Source of the DNA: Cryomorphaceae bacterium
GTDB lineage: Bacteria; Bacteroidota; Bacteroidia; Flavobacteriales_G; Salibacteraceae
DNA: 14,150 nucleotides
Assembly: GCA_003564735.1 (NCBI GenBank)
Contig: PXEK01000395.1
Span: forward strand, 1-14,150
Direction of reading: 5' to 3'
Shown: piece by piece, positions 8,225-14,150 of the stretch
Layout: every line of letters starts with the position of its first letter
Numbering within the stretch: position 1 is the stretch's first letter
Notes under the pieces: model-generated
Databases searched by the model: none
Told to the model about the DNA's origin: nothing
Seen by the model: the letters and a program-made list of their open reading frames with translations, nothing else
Position numbers and translations under genes: made by a program

Positions 8225-8812
8225 ATGATTGAGGTAGATAAAAAGTTGCTTTCAAGAGATATTTTCGAAAAACAATTCGTTTGCGACTTGAATGCATGCA
8301 AGGGGGCATGCTGTGTAAAAGGAGATGCGGGAGCACCTTTAGAGAAAGAGGAGTTAAAGCAGTTAGAAAAAGCCTACCCAAAAGTGAAGCCCTACATGAG
8401 AAAAGAGGGTATTGAAGCGGTTGAAAAACAAGGAAAGCATACAGTAGATTCATTTGACGGTGAACATGTTACCCCGCTGGTAAATAATGCGGAATGTGCC
8501 TATGTTTATTTCGACGAAAACAACAAGGCGCTTTGCGCAATAGAAAAAGCTTGGAAAGAAGGCAAAACCGATTTTAGAAAACCGATTTCCTGTCATTTAT
8601 ACCCTATTCGCATTCAAAAATACAGAGATTTTGAAGCCGTGAATTATGACCGTTGGGACATTTGCGATCCGGCGTGCTCTTTGGGATCTAAACTCCGGGT
8701 TCCCGTTTACAAGTTCACTCAAGAAGCCTTGATTAGAAAATATGGAAAAGAATGGTTCGCGGAGTTGGAAAAAATAGACGAAGCCATGAAAAAAGAAAAA
8801 GAAAATGGGTGA
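8225..8812 (+). CDS. DUF3109 family cysteine-rich protein
   Basis: The 195-residue protein has nine cysteines at 20, 25, 29, 30, 91, 104, 123, 147 and 151. The N-terminal CDLNACKGACC (20-30) and the later SCHLYPIRI (122-130) and DICDPAC (145-151) segments are typical of the DUF3109 family of Bacteroidetes and resemble the cysteine clusters of UPF0153/YkgJ proteins, which are thought to bind metal. No signal peptide or membrane segment is seen, so it is presumably cytosolic. Biochemical function is unknown; a zinc or iron-sulfur site is an inference from cysteine spacing. The ATG at 8225 is favoured because the family N-terminus normally begins about 20 residues before the first cysteine. It overlaps the following ABC gene by 8 bases and is first in the operon. 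Confidence 0.88.
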   Translation: MIEVDKKLLSRDIFEKQFVCDLNACKGACCVKGDAGAPLEKEELKQLEKAYPKVKPYMRKEGIEAVEKQGKHTVDSFDGEHVTPLVNNAECAYVYFDENNKALCAIEKAWKEGKTDFRKPISCHLYPIRIQKYRDFEAVNYDRWDICDPACSLGSKLRVPVYKFTQEALIRKYGKEWFAELEKIDEAMKKEKENG

Positions 8813-9758
8813 GAATATCATTGAAATAAATGGGGTCTCCAAATCTTTTGCCCAACACAGGGCGCTGCATAATGTATCATTGGCGATTCCAAGGGGCTGT
8901 ATATTTGGACTACTTGGTCCTAACGGAGCGGGAAAAACCACACTCATTCGAATGATTAATAATATAACCGTGCCCGATTCAGGAACCATTCTTTTCAACG
9001 GAGAAAACCTGACCGCACAACACATTAAAAAAATAGGCTACTTGCCCGAGGAGCGTGGCCTATACAAAAAAATGAAAGTGGGTGAGCAGGCCGTTTATTT
9101 GGCAAGACTGCGAGGTATGAGTAAAGATGAAGCCCTTGCATCGCTTAAATTTTGGTTTGAAAAATTCGAGATTACGGCATGGTGGAATAAAAAAGTAGAA
9201 GAGCTATCTAAAGGTATGGCTCAAAAAATTCAATTCATTACCACGGTAATTCACAAACCCGAGTTGCTGATTTTAGATGAGCCGTTTAGCGGTTTTGACC
9301 CAATCAATGCCAACCTCATCAAAAGAGAAATTTTGGAACTGTGTGAAAAAGGAGCTACGGTTATTTTTTCGACGCACAACATGGAATCTGTAGAACAAGT
9401 TTGCAGTAGAATTGCCCTCATCAATAAATCTGAAAAAATACTGGAGGGTAAAGTAAGTGATTTGAAAGAACAGTTCAAACCCAACGTTTTCAGGGTTGTA
9501 TTTAAAGGCAATATTGTCACATTCACCAACGCTTTATGGACGGGATACAAATTATTGGATCACGAAAAAATTGACGACACTAACATTAGCGCCGATGTTC
9601 AATTGCTGGGTGAAAACACTCCAAATCAACTTTTGGGTATTCTTATTCTGCACGTTGAGGTAGTATCCTTCCAAGAAAAGATGCCCTCAATGAACGATAT
9701 ATTTATTGAACAAGTATCAAGACTAGAAAACACAACCGAGACCGCAGAAAAGGCCTAA
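8805..9758 (+). CDS. ABC transporter ATP-binding protein (NatA-like, with C-terminal DUF4162-type region)
   Basis: This is the nucleotide-binding subunit of an ABC-2 type exporter; 317 residues. In order: Walker A GPNGAGKT (38-45), Q-loop region GYLPEERGLY (78-87), signature LSKGM (134-138), Walker B LLILDE (154-159), D-loop SGFD (162-165) and switch His191 (STHNM). The Q-loop has Glu where many ABC proteins have Gln; PEERGLY is usual in this NatA-type subfamily, so it is not a defect. Residues from about 210 to 300 form the C-terminal accessory domain found in this subfamily. It overlaps the DUF3109 gene by 8 bases and is followed after 3 bases by the permease, its obvious partner. The substrate is not determinable; sodium export by analogy with NatAB is only one option. 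Confidence 0.94.
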   Translation: MGENIIEINGVSKSFAQHRALHNVSLAIPRGCIFGLLGPNGAGKTTLIRMINNITVPDSGTILFNGENLTAQHIKKIGYLPEERGLYKKMKVGEQAVYLARLRGMSKDEALASLKFWFEKFEITAWWNKKVEELSKGMAQKIQFITTVIHKPELLILDEPFSGFDPINANLIKREILELCEKGATVIFSTHNMESVEQVCSRIALINKSEKILEGKVSDLKEQFKPNVFRVVFKGNIVTFTNALWTGYKLLDHEKIDDTNISADVQLLGENTPNQLLGILILHVEVVSFQEKMPSMNDIFIEQVSRLENTTETAEKA

Positions 9759-9761
9759 ATT

Positions 9762-11099
9762 ATGGGAAAAACGGGAATCATCATCGCGAGAGAATACCTC
9801 ACAAGGGTTAAGAAAAAGAGCTTTATTCTTATGACTTTCCTGGGGCCTATCCTCATTGCCGGTGTAATGGCATTAATCGTTTATTTGGCGTTGCAGGACG
9901 ATCGCACGTATAAAATTTTAGTTATTGACGATACGGGCGGGGCATTTACCGAATTAAAAAATGGTGATCGTTTCAAGTTTTTCTCTGTTGAAGGTTTAGA
10001 AATTGAAGAAGCTAAAAGAGCGTTTAAAGACTCTGATTATACCTGCATTTTACACATACCCGAAAAAATTCTGTCTCAAAATAGGCCCTTACTGTACTTC
10101 AAGGAGCAACCGAGCAATAAAATTCAATCGCAAATAGAGGACAAACTGGAACGCATTGTAGAAAAAGAAAAGCTGAAACTCTACGATATGAGCTATGATG
10201 ATTACCGCCGAATCAAAACCGACTTTGAAATGGCACTCATCAAATTCACCGATAAAGGCGAGGAGCAAACGGTGGTTAAAGAAAAAGGCCTCATAGGCTT
10301 AATTTTTGGAGTTGCCATTTACCTTTTCATTTTTCTCTATGGCATTCAAGTGATGCGAGGGGTGATGGAAGAAAAAAGCAATAGAATTGTTGAAGTTTTA
10401 GTTTCTTCAGTAAAGCCCATTCAACTTATGTTGGGCAAAATAATAGGTATCGCCTTGGTGAGTCTCACCCAATTCGTTCTGTGGATTTTACTTTCCACGG
10501 TACTCATCACCGTTTCACAAACCCTGCTTTTTCAAAATAAACTTTCACAACTGAGTACGCAGGAGGAAATTCAAAAACCCGCTCAGCTTAAACAAGCCGA
10601 GCAATTGAGTGAAGACCAAGTAAACTTTAGCGACATTATTCACCCCGATCATTTCATCAACCGCATTAATTGGCCTTTGATGCTTGGGCTGTTTTTCTTC
10701 TATTTCATAGGTGGATATTTGTTGTACAGTGCTCTTTTTGCAGCTATTGGTGCTGCCATAGATAATGAAACCGATTCGCAACAATTTATGATTCCCGTCA
10801 CCATACCCCTAATGGCGGCATACTTTATTGCGCTTACACTTATGGAAAACCCGGATAGTAAGGCGGGATTTTGGGCTTCTATAATCCCCCTCACCTCACC
10901 AATCATCATGATTGAGCGTGTGGCCATAGGATTAGACAGCAGTCAGTATTGGGAACTGATTTTATCCATGGTACTATTGATTTTAGGCTTTTTGGCAACA
11001 CTGTGGTTGGCCGCTAAAATTTACCGAACGGGGATATTGATGTACGGCAAAAAGATAAGTTACAAAGAACTTTGGAAATGGATTAAATATAATGATTAA
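9762..11099 (+). CDS. ABC-2 type transporter permease (NatB-like)
   Basis: This is the inner-membrane subunit that pairs with the preceding ATPase; 445 residues. It shows one membrane segment near the N-terminus (about 23-45), a large, probably extracytoplasmic domain (about 46-175), then about five more segments (about 176-199, 225-252, 303-326, 342-360 and 397-419). The motif EEKSNRIVEVLVSS (203-216) after the second segment is characteristic of the ABC2_membrane_3 / NatB group. A charged, Gln-rich loop at about 257-300 separates segments three and four. The ATG at 9762 follows the ATPase stop by 3 bases, and the 3' end overlaps the next gene by 8 bases, implying translational coupling. The transported substrate is unknown. 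Confidence 0.92.
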   Translation: MGKTGIIIAREYLTRVKKKSFILMTFLGPILIAGVMALIVYLALQDDRTYKILVIDDTGGAFTELKNGDRFKFFSVEGLEIEEAKRAFKDSDYTCILHIPEKILSQNRPLLYFKEQPSNKIQSQIEDKLERIVEKEKLKLYDMSYDDYRRIKTDFEMALIKFTDKGEEQTVVKEKGLIGLIFGVAIYLFIFLYGIQVMRGVMEEKSNRIVEVLVSSVKPIQLMLGKIIGIALVSLTQFVLWILLSTVLITVSQTLLFQNKLSQLSTQEEIQKPAQLKQAEQLSEDQVNFSDIIHPDHFINRINWPLMLGLFFFYFIGGYLLYSALFAAIGAAIDNETDSQQFMIPVTIPLMAAYFIALTLMENPDSKAGFWASIIPLTSPIIMIERVAIGLDSSQYWELILSMVLLILGFLATLWLAAKIYRTGILMYGKKISYKELWKWIKYND

Positions 11100-12015
11100 T
11101 CTTCAAGGAATCATAGATATAGGCACCAACACGGTGAAACTCCTTGTTATAAGAGAGACCGAAGACGGACACCCCGTATTTGTAAATAAACGTGTTTTTC
11201 CCACCAAAACGGGTAAAGGCAGTTTTAGTCAGAACCAAATTACGACAGAAGCCGCCGAGCGAACTATTGAGGCAATAAAAAAATCCTTAATCGTGGCACG
11301 TGGTTATGAATGCAACGATATAAAAGCCTTTGCCACAGCGGCTCTGCGTAATGCCGTGAATCCTGAAATTATTATGGATCCCGTAAAAAATGAAACAGGT
11401 ATTGATATTGAAATCATAACAGGGGATAGAGAGGCCGAACTCATTTATAAAGGAGTTAAAAACGCTGTTAACATTGAGAACGAAAGGTACCTCATTATGG
11501 ATATTGGCGGGGGAAGCACCGAGTATATCATTGCCGATAATAACCGTATCTATTTTAAAAAGAGTTATCCGCACGGAGTTAGTGCATTGGTCGAAAAGTT
11601 TGAAATCTCCGAAAAAATAAAGCCTATAGATCAAGAAAACATAGTTTTTTACTTGAATGAAACTACCCACGACTTACAAAATGCTCTCTCCAAATACCCC
11701 TGTTCACATTTTGTGGGGAGCAGCGGTTCGTTCAACACTTTTTATACCGTTATTTCAGCCATCATAGACGGAAACGATAAAGCTGTGGAGAAAAATACTT
11801 ACTACACATTTGGGGAACCTTTCCGCGAAACCCTGCAAAAACTTATCGATTCCAATGCGGGGGAACGTTACCTCACGCCGGGGATTCACGAAATGAGGGT
11901 AGAAACCATTCACATGGCCGCATTGTTGGCCCAAATCATGATTGAAAAAGCAAAACCGGAAAAAATTTCGTATTCTTTTTACTCGCTGGTCGAAGGCGTT
12001 TGGTTCGATAGATAA
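11092..12015 (+). CDS. Ppx/GppA-family phosphatase (exopolyphosphatase or pppGpp phosphatase)
   Basis: A member of the ASKHA-fold Ppx/GppA family, which cleaves terminal phosphate from polyphosphate or converts pppGpp to ppGpp in the cytosol; 307 residues. Visible motifs are IDIGTNTVKLLV (8-19, phosphate loop 1), ATAALRNAVN (81-90), ITGDREAELIYKGV (109-122, with Glu114 in the position of the catalytic base), MDIGGGSTE (136-144, phosphate loop 2) and GSSGSF (209-214). The C-terminal YSLVEGVWFD is typical of the short Bacteroidetes form. It lacks the C-terminal HD-like domain of E. coli Ppx (513 residues). Sequence alone does not separate polyphosphatase from pppGpp phosphatase activity. The start overlaps the permease stop by 8 bases. 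No clear terminator follows. Confidence 0.92.
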   Translation: MINLQGIIDIGTNTVKLLVIRETEDGHPVFVNKRVFPTKTGKGSFSQNQITTEAAERTIEAIKKSLIVARGYECNDIKAFATAALRNAVNPEIIMDPVKNETGIDIEIITGDREAELIYKGVKNAVNIENERYLIMDIGGGSTEYIIADNNRIYFKKSYPHGVSALVEKFEISEKIKPIDQENIVFYLNETTHDLQNALSKYPCSHFVGSSGSFNTFYTVISAIIDGNDKAVEKNTYYTFGEPFRETLQKLIDSNAGERYLTPGIHEMRVETIHMAALLAQIMIEKAKPEKISYSFYSLVEGVWFDR

Positions 12016-12113
12016 CACAGAAAAATTTCAGAAAAACTCTTCGCTTACCGCTCCAAGAAATTACAGTAACTCGCCGGTATCGACTAATTCATCGCAAATA
12101 AAAGCTAACATTC

Positions 12114-12140
12114 AATATAACTTAGTAATTTTGTTATATT
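12114..12140. repeat. Inverted repeat spanning the yihY-like promoter
   Basis: AATATAAC (12114-12121) and GTTATATT (12133-12140) are exact complements with an 11-base spacer that contains most of the -7 motif. No U-run follows, so an operator is more likely than a terminator, although an AT-rich chance palindrome is possible. Confidence 0.4.
12126..12133 (+). promoter_or_regulatory. -7 promoter motif for the YihY-family gene
   Basis: TAATTTTG matches TAnnTTTG, 35 bases before the ATG at 12169, giving a leader of about 30 bases. With the 153-bp gap after the phosphatase gene, it suggests a separate transcription unit. Confidence 0.5.
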
Positions 12141-12168
12141 AAAATGCTATTTACTCAATACCTTGATT

Positions 12169-13539
12169 ATGATTGCAAAAGTCGTTGAAGAAATCAGACA
12201 CTTTCTACTGGTTCGTTTATGGCAAATGGATTTGTCGAAAATGGATAAGCGACGAGCCTTTGTTTTACGACAAATTCGCGTCTTTTTCATCACGGGTAAA
12301 GGATTCGTAGATAACAGGATACAAGAAAAAGCATCGGCTTTAACTTTTTACACTTTGCTTTCCATTGTTCCCGTTATAGCTATGGTATTTGCCATCGCAA
12401 AGGGTTTTGGCTTTAGACAGCGACTCCGCGAAACCGTAATGGAAAGTGCAACACACAACAGAGAGGTATGGCTGCAGGCAGTGGAATTTGCCGAAAACAT
12501 GTTGGACAACACCCAGGGTGGCGTAATTGCAGGGGTGGGTATCGTGATTCTTCTTTGGAGTGTTATGCGCTTGATGATTGGTATTGAAGAAGCTTTCAAT
12601 GAGGTTTGGGAAATCAAAGAAGGAAGAAGTTGGGCCAGGAAAGTTGCCGACTATCTTACCCTTATGCTCATAGCTCCTATTTTATTTCTTCTCTCCAGCA
12701 GCTCAGCTATTTATATACGATCACAATTTGAGGCGTTGGCCAACCGTTTTGAATTGATTGGTTTTTTTGGTCCATTGGTGAATTTTGGCTTTCAAATGTC
12801 ACCTTACTTGCTTATCTGGGTGGCCTTCACCCTACTTTATGCCATTATGCCCAATACGCGTGTAAATTGGAAATCAGCACTTATTGCGGCCATTTTGGCA
12901 GGAACGACATTTCAGCTTTTCCAGTTTGCGTATATCAACCTTCAAATTGGTGTGTCCAAATACAATGCAATTTATGGCAGTTTTGCGGCACTACCCCTTT
13001 TCCTTATTTGGCTTCAAATAAGTTGGCTTATCGTTTTAATGGGTGCCGAATTGGCTTTTGCCAACCAAAACGTAGAGCAATACGAACACGAAACCGAGAT
13101 GGGAGAAATAAGTATGGAGTTCACCAAAAAACTCACGGTTTTGGTGATGCATCAAATTATTTTGAGATTCATGAAACACGAAAAACCACTTACCGACTAT
13201 GAACTGAGTGAAGAGTTAAATATACCCGTGAGAATTATCAGGCAAATACTCTTCAAATTAAAAAGTGCGGGATTTGTGGCCGAAACCCCTACAGATGATG
13301 ACCGCATCCAAGCGTATTTACCACAACGTGACATACACACCTTAAGACTTACCGACTTAAATTCTGCCATAGAAAGTCAAGGACTGGACAGATTCCCGGT
13401 TGCCAAAGAGGAATTATTTAACAGGATAAACAGCCATTTTGAAAAACTCGAAAAAAATATGGCTCAGGCTAAAAACAATGTTTTGATTAAAGAACTTTGG
13501 CCTGAAACTGAAGCGCCGGCAGTTAAAACGACAGCCTAA
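12169..13539 (+). CDS. YihY/UPF0761-family inner membrane protein with C-terminal winged-helix-like extension
   Basis: An integral membrane protein of 456 residues from the ATG at 12169; an in-frame TTG at 12163 adds two residues and is less likely. About six membrane segments are visible (about 59-79, 117-137, 160-183, 210-228, 236-256 and 272-295). The conserved KASALTFYTLLSIVP (54-68) and the IEEAFNEVW segment (139-147) identify the YihY/BrkB family, once misnamed ribonuclease BN. Function is not established. The E. coli protein is about 290 residues, so roughly 150 residues here are an extension. Residues about 325-385 (LTDYELSEELNIPVRIIRQI, then an amphipathic helix and a DDDRIQAYLP hairpin) resemble a winged helix, followed by a charged helical tail. 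The extension is predicted to be cytoplasmic. The gene converges on the secreted protein gene with a 23-bp gap. Confidence 0.9.
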   Translation: MIAKVVEEIRHFLLVRLWQMDLSKMDKRRAFVLRQIRVFFITGKGFVDNRIQEKASALTFYTLLSIVPVIAMVFAIAKGFGFRQRLRETVMESATHNREVWLQAVEFAENMLDNTQGGVIAGVGIVILLWSVMRLMIGIEEAFNEVWEIKEGRSWARKVADYLTLMLIAPILFLLSSSSAIYIRSQFEALANRFELIGFFGPLVNFGFQMSPYLLIWVAFTLLYAIMPNTRVNWKSALIAAILAGTTFQLFQFAYINLQIGVSKYNAIYGSFAALPLFLIWLQISWLIVLMGAELAFANQNVEQYEHETEMGEISMEFTKKLTVLVMHQIILRFMKHEKPLTDYELSEELNIPVRIIRQILFKLKSAGFVAETPTDDDRIQAYLPQRDIHTLRLTDLNSAIESQGLDRFPVAKEELFNRINSHFEKLEKNMAQAKNNVLIKELWPETEAPAVKTTA

Positions 13540-13562
13540 TCATCCGGCTCGTATTAAAAAGA

Positions 13563-14150
13563 TTATTTCGTGATTATCAATTTCCCGCGGAGAACCCGGC
13601 TATTATCAGTAGACCTTAAACGTACCGGATAAACTCCACCGGGCAATTCGTTAGTTCGAAGCGAGTAGTGCTCGTCAGAAATGCCTTCTTGTTTTAAAAG
13701 CAATTCACCACCTGAAGAGTACAATTCAAGGGTAAATTCTTCTCGACTCGGATTTCTAAATCGCACATCGGTTTGGTTATTTGCCGGATTAGGAGAGAAC
13801 AATAGCTCATTTTCACCATAAACGGGAACATTCACCTCTCTGTAAGTTGTAGGAACTGCTCCCAAAACCAAACGATAATATGAAGCTCTTCCCTCAATGG
13901 GTTGTAAATCGGCATGCCTAAAAGTGACATCAACTCGCTCATCACCGCATTCCCCCGGAATACTGTAAATCGTTTGCGGGGGTTCATTCACCGTGTCTGT
14001 AGTTCGCTCCACATCTATGCCTAAGCAAATATTACCGGCGCGCATCGTCCAAACCACATCTACTCGACCCGAGTTTTCCACTGCTGAAAACCTACTCAAC
14101 ATTTCCTCACCCTGCCCGTAAAAAATTAAGGGCAAAGCAAGCAGTAAAAA
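13563..14150 (-). CDS. Secreted protein with type IX secretion C-terminal sorting domain (5' end beyond window)
   Basis: The frame stays open to the window edge: 195 residues are visible and the start codon lies outside. The first visible residues, FLLLALPLIFYGQ, are the hydrophobic core and cleavage region of a Sec signal peptide, so only a few codons are missing and the TTG at 14135 should not be taken as the start. A middle region (about 17-112) has the pattern of the fibronectin III-like module common before Bacteroidetes sorting signals (SGRVDVVWT, then ASYYRL near 90-95). The last 80 or so residues form a type A sorting domain: FSPNPANN (118-125), the Gly-rich LYSSGGELLLKQ (143-154), LPGGVYPVRL (169-178) and the terminal KLIITK. 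The protein is probably exported by the type IX system and released or anchored at the cell surface. No catalytic domain is visible, so its activity is unknown. Confidence 0.85.
   Translation of the reverse strand, partial: FLLLALPLIFYGQGEEMLSRFSAVENSGRVDVVWTMRAGNICLGIDVERTTDTVNEPPQTIYSIPGECGDERVDVTFRHADLQPIEGRASYYRLVLGAVPTTYREVNVPVYGENELLFSPNPANNQTDVRFRNPSREEFTLELYSSGGELLLKQEGISDEHYSLRTNELPGGVYPVRLRSTDNSRVLRGKLIITK

Noticed and set aside
8035..8301. Minus-strand 88-codon frame overlapping the start of the DUF3109 gene
   Set aside because: It is antisense to a well-supported gene and its promoter; only the part around the 16-base repeat is of interest, and in another frame.
9036..9065. Missing Q-loop glutamine in the ABC ATPase as an inactivating change
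   Set aside because: The PEERGLY sequence is the normal form in NatA-like ATPases, and all other motifs are intact.
13514..13548. GCCGG/CCGGC pairing between the YihY-family and secreted protein genes as a terminator
   Set aside because: It is only 5 bp, with a loop of more than 20 bases that includes the stop codon, and no real U-run follows.
1..14150. CRISPR arrays, insertion sequences, tRNA or rRNA genes, prophage or attachment sites
   Set aside because: I found no regularly spaced repeats, transposase motifs, cloverleaf-like sequences or ribosomal RNA signatures. The window is dominated by intact conserved genes.

Overview
The window looks like chromosomal DNA from an aerobic or facultative member of the Bacteroidetes, probably the Flavobacteriales or a relative. 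Three things point there: a type IX secretion C-terminal sorting domain at the right edge, repeated Bacteroidetes-type -7 promoter motifs (TAnnTTTG) in front of genes, and A-rich start regions without clear Shine-Dalgarno sequences. Composition is AT-rich and even throughout. I see no mobile element, CRISPR array, rRNA or tRNA. Most of the window is housekeeping, and I did not find a clear new defence or biosynthetic system.

Layout. Positions 1-327 hold no gene I can recognise, but contain a 16-base sequence repeated near 8070. A short-chain dehydrogenase (minus, 328-1017) and a small outer-membrane barrel protein (plus, 1111-1659) diverge from a shared promoter region. The barrel gene converges on purL (minus, 1746-3986) across a bidirectional terminator. 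Upstream of purL lies the class I ribonucleotide reductase operon nrdB-nrdA (minus, 7596 down to 4226), closed by its own terminator. A 628-bp gap follows. It holds the presumed nrdB leader or regulatory region, with a pair of imperfect 21-bp direct repeats and a hairpin, and then the second copy of the 16-base repeat.

From 8225 rightward there is a tight plus-strand operon: a cysteine-rich DUF3109 protein, an ABC ATPase, its ABC-2 permease and a Ppx/GppA-type phosphatase, with 8-bp overlaps or a 3-bp gap. A YihY/UPF0761 membrane protein with a C-terminal winged-helix-like extension follows from its own promoter. It converges on a small secreted type IX substrate whose start codon lies just beyond the right edge.

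Functionally, purL (purine synthesis) and nrdBA (deoxyribonucleotide synthesis) both feed nucleotide supply, but they are separated by a terminator and promoter and are probably independent units. The points most worth checking are the absence of C-terminal redox cysteines in NrdA, the repeat-bearing nrdB upstream region, and the promoter placed almost on the start codon of the DUF3109 gene.
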